This document shows positions 25,739 through 38,315 of a stretch of DNA of 64,000 bases, in pieces. The position numbers and the translations under genes are program-made. Source of the stretch: Cinclus cinclus. Lineage: Eukaryota; Chordata; Aves; Passeriformes; Cinclidae. The notes under the pieces are model-generated. The model was not told where the DNA came from. It saw only the letters and a program-made list of their open reading frames with translations, and searched no databases. The stretch spans positions 45,477,006-45,541,005 of the forward strand of contig NC_085047.1 in NCBI RefSeq assembly GCF_963662255.1. The letters run 5' to 3'. Every line of letters starts with the position of its first letter. The first letter of the stretch is position 1.

Positions 25739-28700
25739 CTGCTCAGATTGAAATTTGTTTGCCCTATGCTTTGTGAATGACTCTGATGGCTGGAAACAAA
25801 TCAAAACCGAAACAGAACTTATAACAAGTAATAATCCATTAAATAAAACAGGATTCAGACAGAATTAAATCTTTATTATTTCATTTAAGACAGTCTTTAT
25901 TTTTACACTGGTTGACACATTTAACTGTAATCATTAACTCTATTGAGGGAGAAGTCTTTGTTAACTACTTGCATTTCCTCTGTTTCACTTCAGTTTGAAA
26001 TGCCAGGTCCTTACGGTTGGCATCATGCAATAGATTGTTTCATTTTCAGATGCATTCAGATTTTTTTCTAAAAAAAAACCCCTTTGTTAGAAAGCCTTTT
26101 CTAACAGGAAATGCAAAAATTGCATATTATGAGGGTTTACATCATCAGATGCCAATATTACACATTTGGAGTCCTTTTCTTTGCCACAGATTTAGCCATG
26201 AAGCTTTGGCTTGCTCTTTCCAGAACTAGTCCTGGAAAGAAGTTTTGCTGCTCTGGATTTGATTCCTGGAAAAGCTGCTTGTTTGAATGCTTTCTGTTAC
26301 AGAACTGGTGAATATTTGTAGATAAGATACAGCAAACAAGTTGGCAATCACCATGTCACTGCTTTCTTCTAGACCAGGGAACAGGAACACATCAAATCTT
26401 CTGGGACATGATGGAATCAGGCAATGCTCAGGCTCTTTCTCCACATGAGTTGCATACAGAAGTCATCTGCTCACAGGGAGCTCAGTGTGGGACTGGGACC
26501 CCAGTGTGACTAAGCATGAAAAAGAAACCATGGGAGTTGCAAGACAGGCAAGCAGTGCTGATTCACCCCTGAGAACTTAAGAGATTTCAAACAATCAAGG
26601 CCAGCCTCACCTTGACATATTTTTCATATTACTATGGTAAAAACAAGCAACAGAAGAGACTCTGTCTCATCTGAACAACATAAGGGAGCACAGATGACAC
26701 ATTTTTGCCCATTTGGAGGTGACATAAATGAACTCCGCAAAACATCAAAACAGCTTTCTTCTCTGTTTATGAGCAAAGTCTCAATTTGCATTATTGTTAC
26801 ATACTGAGGAGAACAGAGACATGTGCTGACTTTCTCATGGGTAAAAGCTGTGGTGCTTCCCACAAAAAGAAGAGATAATGTGGGGGGCTCCTTTGACACA
26901 GACATGTGCTTTGTGATTTTACAATTGGCAGCAAAGTCTGCATGAGGGTAGCAAGAACAGGTAAGAATTCTGAGTATGGATGCAAGAAGACTGTCAGGAG
27001 CTCAGTGACCTGGCCAGAAAGTAAAAATAAAACTCCTCAAATCAGAGAAACATAATTTCTTAACACAGTGCTATCCAACTTCCATATGGAAATTTCTTTA
27101 TTCACCTCAGAAATTTCTCTATTCACCTTGTTTACAAATTAGTAAATCTGTATAAACATAAGATCTTATTCCATGCTGTGTATAATCTGAGTTAAATTGC
27201 CTAGTTTGATCATAATTGTTGTGCCACCAAGTACCAGAGGAAGCTGGACTGGACATCATGGATGGCTCTTTGAGGCATTTAGTGCTTGTTTGGCAAGGTT
27301 TGCTTCTGTTCTAATGGGTGCACTAGGGACCCATTCCAGAGCAGAGACAAAATCAATTTGCTTTCAAAGAATTTTCAGTACTTTCCTAGGGTCAGAGCTG
27401 TGTTTATTCGTGATGTTTCTGATATTGAAGGAACTTACAATGTATTCCAACACTGTCAACAGACACTTATGTTATTAATTCAATGGACAGATATAATTTG
27501 GAATCTCACTGTATCTGTGAATACATGAGTGGAATTTTAACATACAATATGTAATGGCTCCTGTCAAAAACTAAGTTGCAGCCTTGAAGGAAAGATTATG
27601 AAATATCAACCAAAAAGCTATAGGTGTATTTTTATAGTAGTGACTATTGGACAGATTTTTGACATATGGTCTGATCTGTCATTCTTCCGATCTTGCTCAC
27701 TGATTTGGCAAAATGTGCAAACCTGTCTTCAAGAGATTAAGGTGAGAAGGGAGGAAATCTGTGACAAAACCAAAGACGTTACCAAGAGCAGAAAAGAGGA
27801 ACAGTTTCCCTTAGCAAGAAAAGAATCTGGTCCAAAGATAAATGTTTTAGATCTTCTGAAAAATTCAGAGGACCTTCAACTCTAATTACCTTCAGCAAGA
27901 CTTAAGCACATGTAACACTCGGGAGAACTGTGCTGGTCCTTGAGGGGCTGCATATTTGCATTTTCAATCCTATTAACCTTGCTGGTATCTGTTGGATGCA
28001 CACTATATTTTATATGATGTGTGTGTCTATTTGACCTGCTGTCAGCATCTGTTCTTCCAAAGGTACAAGTGTGCCTAAATACAAAATACCAAACTAGGAG
28101 TATCCTATTGCCACATTTTATTTTTGTCTTGTTTCTTAAAAGTGTGTCTTCTTGGAGATCAGGTACTGCAAAAAGAAAATAGATGGTTTTCTTTTAGTAG
28201 GTAATAGCAGCTGAGGGCTGGAACATTTGGGACAGAGAAGCAGCTTTTTCCATCTTGTCTTCTGTGTTTGATGCCTGCAGAAGTGTGGGGCTCCCTGCAC
28301 TAGAAATCTTCATGATACAACCTAGCTAAGTCTGGAAATGAGGCCATACTAGTACATTGTGGAGGGAAAAATGCTGCAGTTCCACATTTGCCAAGTCTTT
28401 CTGTTTCTCTGCCAAGGAAACAAATAAGAAGCAATGTCATCACAGAGTACAGGGGAGAAGCATACCAACGTCAGCATTATCTCACACTGATTTTCAGTCT
28501 GGTAAGTTAAAAGTTCACATTGTCAGGCAGCCTAAGAGGGTCTGTAAATACAAGAACAGATTTAAAGAGCTTCAGGCTTCCCAGCCTGAAGGCTGTTCAG
28601 CAAAATTGAAGATTTGCCAAGCTAGTGATTAACGGAAATACTAAATGTATGAAAGGATTTTGTATTTATATTCTGAACAGCATTACACTACCAATCACTT

Positions 28701-28930
28701 GTTTCATTATAATGTGCTCCAATTATCCTGAGCTACTGATGCAAATCAATTTTGATCAGTTGAATCAATAAGAGAATTTCATTATTGCAGGTTCTTGTTC
28801 AATTCTGGAGATCTGGGGAAAAATGAGCTCTTGATTATCCCCTGTGTAAATGTTGGCAAACTTTACTCATACTGACTAACGTGCTCCTGGAAGAGAGTGA
28901 GATTCTGCAGGGATAGTGATGGGCCACTGT

Positions 28931-29035
28931 AGAATAGAATAGAATAGAATAGAATAGAATAGAATAGAATAGAATAGAATAGAATAGAATAGAATAGAAT
29001 AGAATAGAATAGAATAGAATAGAATAGAATAGAAT
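28931..29035. repeat. (AGAAT)21 pentanucleotide repeat
   Basis: Twenty-one perfect AGAAT units (105 bp) sit after 'gggccactgt' and before 'attctaggtatc'. The minus-strand frame reads a Phe-Tyr-Ser-Ile-Leu pentapeptide repeat, which is a by-product. The unit resembles the 'catagaat' octamer of antisense CR1 tails, but no CR1 body flanks it. Confidence 0.99.
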
Positions 29036-32000
29036 ATTCTAGGTATCTGATTTTTGAACATTACAGCATCAGCTGATTTCAGGGAGTACTCTGCCACCTT
29101 TCTTTAGTCATAGGCTGTGTCTGCAACACCTTGGAAAGGGTCTGTGCAGAAGCATTGGTGCTGAGCTCTAGGAATCCACGTTTCTCCCATTTCAAGACAT
29201 TTCTCTCAGACTAGGTCTGGTCTGGCCCCAAGGATGAATACCCATCAGAGACATTGGTGGATTCATGAGAAATATCTCTGTTTCTGTTTCATCAAGAAGG
29301 AAACTTGTTTGTACACTTGAAAGCCTTTCCATAAGGTGACCCAAACACAGTGAAGGGGAACTACTGACTCAGGTTTAAATGGTACTCATGAGTTGATTTG
29401 ATCTGAAATACCACTTCCAGCAAAATAGCATCACCATTCTTTTGTAGCTGAAAGTAAGTATTGTTATGATTTTGAGGGGTTTCTTCCAAAGACAGCTACA
29501 TTTGACACCCTAAATATTTTTCCTCACTCTTTCTCTCACTCTTTTTCCCACTGTAATTGCTTGCATCATCAGGCATTCAGATTTTTTCTCTGTCTTCATC
29601 TAACAGCACAAATCCTGTATCCTAATCAGTGAGCTCATCTATGATCAAGAGCTGAAGAAAGGAAGACGTGACAGCTTGTTGTAAGACTTCATAACCACTG
29701 TTCTTTTAATGCTTCAGAGAGCACAATAGAACTGGTCAACATTTTTTACTTAAAAATACTTCTTGATGGAAAAATGGAAAGACATCAAGAGATGAATCAG
29801 TGCTGTAGGAAATTGTTGACAATCAGCTGGCTGTCTGCAACCACGGCTGGTGGTAAAAAGAATGAACTCTAAAAGAGTACAGCTGCTTAAAATAAAAGCT
29901 AAAAAAATAAAACATTTTTATTTGGGCACAATGTCTGACAGTAATGAAACAACTCCATCTTAGAGTTTGTGTTTTAGAGCAAGGTGGCAGGAAAACCACA
30001 AAGAGAAAAGCAGAGAGCTTAGAGATGATGACAGTTTTACAGATCAGACTCAAAAGAACCTGGCTGTTACACCATTCTCTTATCACCACAGCCATGAAAG
30101 CTTGCAGGAGCTGATCAATAGCTTCTGCCTCAGAGACATTATCTGCAGGGGAAAAAAACCCCACAATTTCTCCTAAATATTATACTTACAAAATTTTTTA
30201 GAAGCCAATGTATATTTTTTTTCCATATTTAAATTCTTGCTTCTCTTCTCCCCCCTAAATTTCATATTAAAAACATAATTCATATTTTCTAGCAAGTTAT
30301 ATCCAGTGACAGGTATTTTTGGATAATTATTTTTGGATAAGTAATTCTGGAAGGATTAACCCAGTGAATGAAGAGATCATTATCCAAAAAGAAGCTGCTT
30401 GTTAGATTTTTTATTTAAATAATTGATTTTCAGGAACTTATCCAGTCAGGGAGAAAAAACAAATAAAATATGGTAGACTTTACTTTCTAGTTCTGGGTTA
30501 GTCTTTTAATACCTTTCAAATCCATATGGATCTGACTTAAATCTGTATGTGAAAGCTGGGTTTTACATCTTGCTGTTTGTTTTTAATGAAACATATACAA
30601 CCATGTTAATATTCTATTCGCTTTTTGTTATCCCCCCTGCAGGACTGAACACATGTGCAGAAGTGCAAAGAACCCTTTAAAACATGCACCTGGAGAGTGT
30701 TCATTTGCTGCTGGAAGATATCACAGTAAGGGAGAAGAGCAGGAAGACCACTGACAAGTCAGTGCAGCTCATTGTGCGCTGTGAGGACACCACACAGCTC
30801 ACCACAAGACAAAAACTGTTGTGCCTTCTAACAACTCTGCACTGAAGTGACATTTCTAGCTCTACTTGCTACAAGCTTGACTCTGATCACCCTTCACCAT
30901 TCTGTCTTCAGTACACACTGAAGATGGCTCCAATCAGAATTTGCCATCCTGAGTCTGCTCTCAGCCCTGAGACTCAGTCAGCCAGCAAAATGTTTGGAAG
31001 AAGTAGTCTGGAAGTGTCAGGCCCTACTTATGTCCTTCATTGGAAGATAGAGTGCCTGGTCCATTTTTGTGCCATTATGAGATGGTGGTTGGCTCCCTTG
31101 GTGGTGATCGTCCCCAGCCTCCCAGTCTGGCACAATGGGCTTTCCCTCAGTCCCACGGGAAGAAGGTGGGAGGTGGGAAGGTGGGATACAATGGCTGAGT
31201 CCTTGTGAGCAAGTCACTTATTAACCTCCCCACCTCCAAGAAATGAGATGTCCTAGACATGTAAAATACTAATTTAATTTGATAGCATAGAGATGTTGTA
31301 ATAATTTCTTCAGTGGTGAAACAGAGTGTGGTGTGGAGCCTGTGCTGGCAGTTTGGTGAATTGAGTGGGTGAAGGAGGAGGGTTTCTGCACAACTGCCCA
31401 TTGGAGTGTGGCCGGCTCCAGCCCCCTCATTTGCCTGGATGTGCAGAAGGTCACCTAACCAGTCAGTCCCTTGGGATAGCATCAGCCTGGACAAGCACCT
31501 TCATGCCCTGACATGTGGGCTCAAGAAGCAAAAGCAGAAGGACATCATTGCCATGCCAGTCCTCAGGATTTAGCAGGGGTCAGGAGCAGTCCTTGAGCCT
31601 AGAAAGGGCTCTGGACACAGGCACCACTCCATGACACTGTGGGTTTGAAATCTGCAATACATTACTTGTGAAATGGCACAAACCATGTTCCTCTGACAGT
31701 GAGACTCACACAGTGGTGGCCTCGTGTGTGCAGGTGTAACATTGTCCTGCCCTAGCACAGCCTGTGAAAGCTAATGGCCAAAAGGGTAACCCCTGGGACC
31801 AGGTCACACGTCCTTCCAAAGCTGTCCTTTACAGTCCATCAGAGGGCAAGGGCTCTGAATTGCTCCCCGCTTCTTGCAAGACACCTAGTGCAAAAGAAAT
31901 GCTGGTGAAATATGAACTGAGCTGCTGTCAGTGAGAGGCCACACAATTTAGAGCAGAGCCTTGAGCCAAGGATTGTAAGTTGAACATTCCAGTGAGAAGT

Positions 32001-34292
32001 GCTCATCAGAGTGTTTCTGAGGAAACCAGTGTCTCCTACTGCGACAGTGTCTCTGAGGCATTTCTGAATTTATTCAGCAAGCATGTATCTGTGTGTGTAT
32101 TCAACAGAGATGCTGCAAACACAACAGAACCTCAGCTTCCCATATATTTTATCATATTATTTAAAAGCAGGAATGCATGCAAATGCTGTCTAACAGTTAG
32201 CAGAATAACAGCTAAAAACAATTAAATTCTAAAGAGAAAAAGGACTCCCTGGAAGAGGTTGATGATGACTATATAATTAGGGGGGATTTTAACCCCAGCT
32301 AAATTCTCACAGGTATAATCTGCTTCCAAAGAGATGGACAGATCTGTTGTCCTATGTGCTGTGAAGTCTAACCCCACTGCCCCTGTGCAGTAGAAGACAC
32401 TTAATTCCACCCTCTATCTCCCAGGCATTAAATCCTGAAAAGTACCAATGAATTTATTGGCAAGAGGTATTCCCCAAGCACAGCAGCTGCTCCAGCTCCC
32501 CCCAGTCCCACACTGGACTTTCACTGCAAGTCTGGAAGTCTGGCTATGTAGTGCTGGACAGCCTGTGTACTATAGGCTGACCATACATAGTATGTTGGCT
32601 CAAAACATCTGTAAACCATTTTCCTGGAAGCCCAGCAGAGATATCAGGGGAATGTAAAGGAGGTATAAGATGTTTTTACCTTGGAAATATTACTCCATGA
32701 AGTGCTTGTGAGATATAACGACCTTATCAGACTTCGCAGCATCCTCCTCAATCCCATCCTAAGGGTGGTGACCAAGCTGAAATAGGATTCAGGCTGATTG
32801 AAAGAGGCCAAACAGAGGGACAGTTCTGGTGATGGCTGATGGACAGTATGTCTTGACTATTCCTTTATAATTTAAAACTTGAAGGTTTTTTTTTCTTTTC
32901 TATTTTTTTTTTTCACATTTGCAAAGGTACAGTTTAGAAAATACCTGGAACTCAGTCTGATAGGAATGTGAAAAGCTGACTTATAAATTACATGGTTATT
33001 TCTAGCTGGATATTTCTCCATTGCTGAAGCAGGTGAGAAATTGGAGCTGCTGTGACTCATCAATTTTCCTGTTCATGGTGTCAGGTATGAGTGTCACTCT
33101 ATATTCAGAGATATACTTAGCAAGTATGATAAAAAAAAACATGAAGCGCAGAAACAAGTCAAATAAGAGGAAAGTCCTAAACCACTAAAGTGTAGGAGAG
33201 GAGCTGCTAACAAAAATCAAAATTAACACTCAACATTTTGGAAGGAATCATGATGGAGTTGATTTAGTGATAGCACTAACTTAGTTACACCTCTGAAAAC
33301 TGGGAATACAAGCTGAGCTTTTCCAGAGATCACAGCCCTTTAGAAGTAGAAATGCTATTAAAATGAAATGGAATTTTGGAAAATAATGTGTAGGCTCCTT
33401 TTAAATCCCAGCCATCATGCACAAGTTAGATTCATTTCAAGGGCAAGATTTGTAGCAGGTATAATCAGAGAAACTCTATTAGAAATGAATGGCTTTAAAC
33501 CAAGGCAGTTGTCTATTGATGTACATAGGTACCACCAGATTTGCACTGGTTACTTGAGTATTATTGCAGTCTGTGCACCACTTTCAAAGGTGTATCCTTT
33601 CCTCATTTCTTAAAGTTCTTTATTAAAGTGATACAAAAATGAAGAAGCAAAATCTATGTGCCTGGGTGGCAAATATATCAAGAAAGAACATCTGGGGGTT
33701 TTTTTCCTGCATTTGTGATGTATCTAGTATACATCACACATAAGGAACTGTACTAGCCCAAGATTAAAGATTTGAGAGTTGTCAAAATGCATAAAATATA
33801 GATGAATATTTTAGAAGCTGATTTGTGCATTCAATTTTGCCTAGAGTCCTGTTTCCAAAACTTTTACCAAGCCTTTTTCTCAAAAATCCTGCAGAGCACA
33901 AAAGGCCAGCAGATTGAGGAGGTGCTGCAGGTAGTAATTATCAAAAACTCCAATAAAAATCATTAGTAAGACATGATTCTTTCCTGATCACACCCGCATT
34001 CCAAGGGCTTCAACCTTCTAAAAAGTGGTTTAGAAACTAGTTTTTAGCAAATGAAGAGGAAGAAAATAGTGTGAGATCTGTGAAAGAAAGAAACTGTGAC
34101 CCATGACAAATTATCTTATACACTCCACAAGTAGGCTGTGTTTATGTCTCTGTTTTGCCCTGCTGAGACATCTGACATATGAAAATACACCTGTACAGAC
34201 AGTTCAAACAACAGAACAGCAGCAAGAGCCTCAAGAAGTCTGCAGCGATGAGTTTCTTGCTTTCTTGGACTCAGCAATGTGATAATGGGTGA
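29036..34292. other. Unique sequence, no gene seen
   Basis: Nothing recognised except a small repeat cluster at 30316-30390 (listed). Open frames at 29823-30164, 30924-31208 and 31147-31494 are unlike known proteins. Confidence 0.5.
30316..30390. repeat. Small direct and inverted repeat cluster
   Basis: TTTTTGGATAA occurs at 30316-30326 and again at 30330-30340. Its inverse, ATTATCCAAAAA, is at 30379-30390 and can pair with the first copy over 12 bp across a loop of about 51 bp. Confidence 0.75.
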
Positions 34293-34685
34293 CTACACCG
34301 ATTTGGTGTAAATTCTGTGTAACCCTGTAATGCCTTCCACAGCTACAGGTGCCAGACACATTCCCAGCGCACCAGGCACCCCTCCATACTGGAAGCTGGT
34401 TTTGATCTGTGCAACCACATCCGTATCTTTACACAACTGCTCCTTCACATACCTCTCGTATGATCTGTTTACACCCAGTGCCAAACGGCAGGACTGTGCT
34501 TGGGGAATTCTGGTGGAAATATCAAAGTCATTCAGGTCATTCAGAAGGTCATTAAGAGCTGACTAACAGTGCAGTGCCATATGTCCTAGAGCATGCAGAT
34601 ACATCACTGAAGCTGCAGGAAGTCTGTTAGCTAAGCTAGAGAAGGCATCAGTAAAAATTCTCTCTTTTAATATTTTTAGATAGTT
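34293..34685 (-). pseudogene. Coding-looking segment of unknown identity (possible exon or processed pseudogene)
   Basis: On the minus strand one frame is open from about 34685 to 34566, is interrupted by one TAG (34563-34565), then is open again to the stop at 34293-34295, about 130 codons in all. The reading looks more protein-like than the surroundings: 'FSSLANRLPAASVMYLHALG' before the stop, then 'LNDLLNDLNDFDISTRIPQ' and 'YVKEQLCKDTDVVAQIKTSF' followed by 'QYGGVPGALGMCLAPVAVEG'. Several CpGs are kept, which is unusual here. No ATG opens the second half. The TAG could be an intron acceptor (TGTTAG) before an exon, or a disabling mutation. I do not recognise the family and may be over-reading a chance frame. 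Confidence 0.3.
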
Positions 34686-34929
34686 TCTTTAAAACACTTT
34701 TAATGAGGATTACAAATATAATCTGTTTTTCTGCCTGTTTAACATAGCCATTTTTTATAAAAGAAAAAAACTGTAGGTTTGCAAAACCTCGAATGCCTCT
34801 GCAGCCCAAGGGTAGCATAGTTAGCTGACTGTATTGGACAGTTCCATTTCATTAGCAGCTTTTTCATACACAGTGAACACTAGGAGAGTGCATACTTCTT
34901 CATGCCCATCACTCCACTGTGTACTGTGT

Positions 34930-35398
34930 TTTGTGAATTGCCACCTCTCAAGCCTGTCAAGGTCTCTCTGGATGGCATCCCCTCCCTCCGGCATGTCAGA
35001 CAGACTACACAGCTTGGTGTCATTGGCAAACTTGCTGAGGGTGTACTCAATGCCACTGCCCGGGTCTCTGACAAAGCTGTTAAACAGCACCAGTCACAAT
35101 ACCAGCTCCTGAGGAATGCCATTCATGCTGCTCAACACTTGGACATTGAGTTGTTGACTGCAGCTACTTCAGTGTCCAGTTAATTCCTATCCACCAACTG
35201 GTCTGCCTGCAAATCCATGTTTCTGCAGATTAGAGACAAGAATATTGTGCAGGACCTTGTCAAATACCTAGCCCTAGATTATGTCTGTTGCTCTTCCCTT
35301 ATCCACCAATGCTGTAATCCCATTGTAGAAGACCACCAAATTTGTCAGGCACCGTGCACTTAATGTTGACTGTCACCAATTTTCCATGTGCCTCAGTA
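34930..35398 (-). mobile_element. CR1 LINE internal fragment, antisense
   Basis: The minus strand encodes the end of the CR1 reverse transcriptase domain: '[20 protein letters not shown]', then '[15 protein letters not shown]'. The FADD catalytic box is FAND, so one of the two essential Asp residues is gone. Upstream the + strand shows antisense CR1 phrases such as 'acttggacattgagttgttg', 'ttatccaccaatgctgtaa' and 'aaatttgtcaggcacc'. Small deletions occur near 35360-35380. The fragment stops abruptly just after DRLERW and has no CR1 3' end, so it was truncated at both sides. Confidence 0.96.
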
Positions 35399-38315
35399 TA
35401 TATCATATAATTATTGTATAGCTATACCTCTTTCTTTCTGCTGCCTCTCTCCATTTCTCACTGCTCTATATGTTCTGGTTATAAACAAGATAAAACAGAA
35501 TGACTTCAGGAACATAAATGCATTAGGACATGCAGCTGGAATTGTTTTTCCATGCTCTTTTATGAATAGCCGTTGAGCAGTCAACAAAAAGTGAATATAA
35601 GCCTTTGCTACAGTCCACTGCTCTCTCCATGAGTTGTGTGAAACTTACACCTTCAGTGCAGTTATGTGACTGAGGCTTTTTACACCTCCTGTCCCTTTTT
35701 CAAGTGATGGACTGTCAAGAAAAGGCAGTGACATATATTAGGCTGGCCATGGAATGGGTAGATTGTGTGATGTATTGCAGTGCTGTAGAGCAGCTAATGT
35801 TACACTACTCCTTGTACTACACAGCAGCTTTGCAATGACTTTTCTAGATCACAGAAGAGTGCAAGATGGCTCTCCTCTTCCAGTTATATAATTAGATCCA
35901 TTGCTCATCTGTCACACCAGCAACAGACACTCATCCATCTGTGACAATACTCTGCCTGCATCTCCACCAGGAACACTGACACGTCTGCATGTTGCCATGT
36001 GCCCTAGCAGCAGGAGCTCAGACCTTTGGCTTAAGGCTACATCACTTTGGCTTCAACCAACTCATCATCAGAGATGCCATCCCTGATTCTGACAGCAACA
36101 AGGGGCAGAGACAACAAGAATAAAGCTGGATGGAAGCATCTTCTTCTCTGGATATCTTGTTCTTCCTACGTCTCTTGTGCCTTGCCATCTCTTTTAGTGT
36201 GCTTTCCTTACACTGGATGCTCCCCCGGGGGCATGAATCTGTCATGATTACTTAGCTTTCCTTGTGCCATCTAAAGCTGTAATAAATCCTGAAGAAGGTC
36301 ACTGTAATCAGCACATTGCAGTATGAGCAACACAAAGAAATTAAGTCTGCCCCAACAGGGAGGAAACATCCTGAGCCTCAGAGACAAGAGCCCGTGTTCT
36401 TGTCATGTGCCAAAAGCTTAATTTATTTCTAGTAGCAGTCCTGTCAACTCCTGAGTCCAATGCATTTCATTATCAGAAGTTATGGTTCACTTTACTTTTT
36501 CATAGCAATTCTCTGCCACAACACAGGGCTCTGCATCCCGTAGCAGGTATTTTTTATCTGAACTTATGGCTAGATTCAAAAAAATGAAAGCAAAGTATTT
36601 TTCACGTTTTGTAAATATTCCTGCCCAGGTGGGATGAAAAGCAGAACTGTAGCCAATATTCAAAGGCAGATAATCTTAAGAAACAAAAATTAGATCCCCA
36701 CACATCAGTTAAAATGATTCATTTCTGTCACAGATTGTTTATTTATGGATTTTATTTACGCTTTAGAACTGTATCAGAAACTTTTGTGACATTAGTGAAG
36801 GCACAGAAAGTCTCCAGATTACAGGCATGAACCTGCTTCCTGAAGCTGCCTGGTTAAAAACACACCTGAGGACAGCAGCTTCCCTTACCTGCACGCAGAG
36901 CTGCAGAGTAGTGCCACACTTGGCTTGGTGTCAGCTGGAGCCAGTTCAAATGTGCACCAGGGGGTATTTCCCATAAAGTTCCATTGTGAAACGGCCTTAA
37001 GATTTTGTAGGTGTTTCCAGCCTTCCCAGCAGCAGACGCTGCAGCTTGTGAATGGCAGCAGTCACTGCTTGAAAAAGGGGAGCTGGGGACATGTGACACC
37101 TCCATCCTCACATCCTCCAGCACCACCACTTCCCTTAGGTGACCTGAGCTATCCACAGTGCTCATTTCAGAAACAGCAGCCTCTGCTTCTCTTGATATTA
37201 TTTCAGTCATTTCTATTCACACAAAAGGAGCATCAAGCATTTTTCAGCTGCACTCTCTAGCAGGTCTCTAAAATCATTTGAGCAAGGTGCTTCCAGCAAA
37301 AGCAAGGAGGGAGATCCCAGGTTATCAAGCCTTTTTGCAGGCAGATGGAAGACGGATGTACTGCTGAACTCCTGTTGGTTGCATTCTGCCACATCAGCTG
37401 GAAAAGCTGTGATCTGATTTAGATGAGGTTCTCCTATCTGACAGGTGTCATAGAAATCACATCTTCAGCTGATGTCTTGCCACCAGAGACAAAACAAATA
37501 GTATCAAATTATATCAAATGTCTCCAGAAAGGGTGGTTCTTAAGCAAGAAACTGCATATTTTTGCCCCACGTGACATGACCAAGGACCTAATTTTCTCAT
37601 AGTCAGATCTTCACATGCTGGACTTGTAACTGAAAAGGTTGTTAATGTTCTCAACCCTCCACCCCATCTCTTCTCTTGGTGAGGTGAGCTCTGCTGTCTT
37701 GAAGGGAGAAGAGCCAATGGAGGAGGAGTAAGAGACAGTCAGGGGTCTTGTTAAAACTTTCCACATTTAATCAGGCTTCAGCTGGATCTTCTCAGTGCTC
37801 TCCATTTCTCCTGCCTAGATCTCAGCTCTCTTGAGAGGTTTCTCTTCTTGTGTTTCACATTGCACATGGGTTCAGGAGGCCATTTGTTCTTAACACCGTA
37901 TCCCAAAAAGGCCAGGTTTGAAACGAGGTGCACCTTCAAAGTTAGGTCAGAGCACATATAGCCAATCTGTATCTTCAAGAGTGAAGACCACAATTTCTCT
38001 GAGTAGTGTGCTGCAGTGTTTGATCAGCCTGCTTGAGAATTTTTACCATTAATGTGCACTGTTATTGGTGTTACACTACCATAGATCAATACATATATCA
38101 GGCTTTTTGTTGCACCTCTGTTTTCATATCTATACGTTTGGTGTAGAGTGAAAGGTTGTCTTTACACAGGACTCTCATTGACTTCACCTCTCTTCTAATT
38201 CCTCTGTATTTATTTGGGACTACTTTTACTGATTAATTAATTTGCCATCACTGGTAGCCAATTCTGGTAAGAGTAGGGCAGTGTAATCCAGTGATAGGGA
38301 GGGAATAGTTTGCTA
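35399..38315. other. Unique sequence with one notable open frame
   Basis: No repeat family is recognised. The open frame at 36854-37210 (minus) is listed separately. A C5G5 palindrome lies at about 36220-36231. Confidence 0.5.
36889..37210 (-). other. Open frame with a good splice donor, unknown product
   Basis: An ATG at 37208-37210 opens a 118-codon frame on the minus strand beginning 'MTEIISREAEAAVSEMSTVD'. It is acidic and Ser/Ala-rich in its first half and contains 'FHNGTLWEIPPGAHLNWLQL' later. After codon 107 the sequence is CAG then GTAAGG (36883-36891), close to a consensus 5' splice site. A moderate acceptor-like tract (ctccttttgtgtgaatag) lies just upstream of the ATG. No domain is recognised. 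It could be a lineage-specific exon or chance. Confidence 0.2.

Larger units (their letters stand above)
21639..28930. other. Unique sequence, no gene seen
   Basis: A 7.3-kb stretch without recognised mobile elements. It includes a perfect 16-bp palindrome at 24276-24291, a (TTTG)n run at 25717-25738, and several open frames of 70-95 codons (23540-23779, 27286-27528, 27598-27885, 28357-28632, all +) that match no family I know. Confidence 0.5.

Noticed and set aside
26250..26280. 'gatttgattcctgg' as a possible tRNA/SINE B-box
   Set aside because: No A-box or cloverleaf arms at the right distance.
27598..27885. 95-codon + frame with a charged C-terminal half and an internal AAG|GTGAGA donor-like site
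   Set aside because: Single donor-like sites are frequent; no acceptor or homology supports an exon.
28876..29097. Minus frame with a Phe-Tyr-Ser-Ile-Leu pentapeptide repeat
   Set aside because: Translation of the AGAAT array, not a structural repeat protein.
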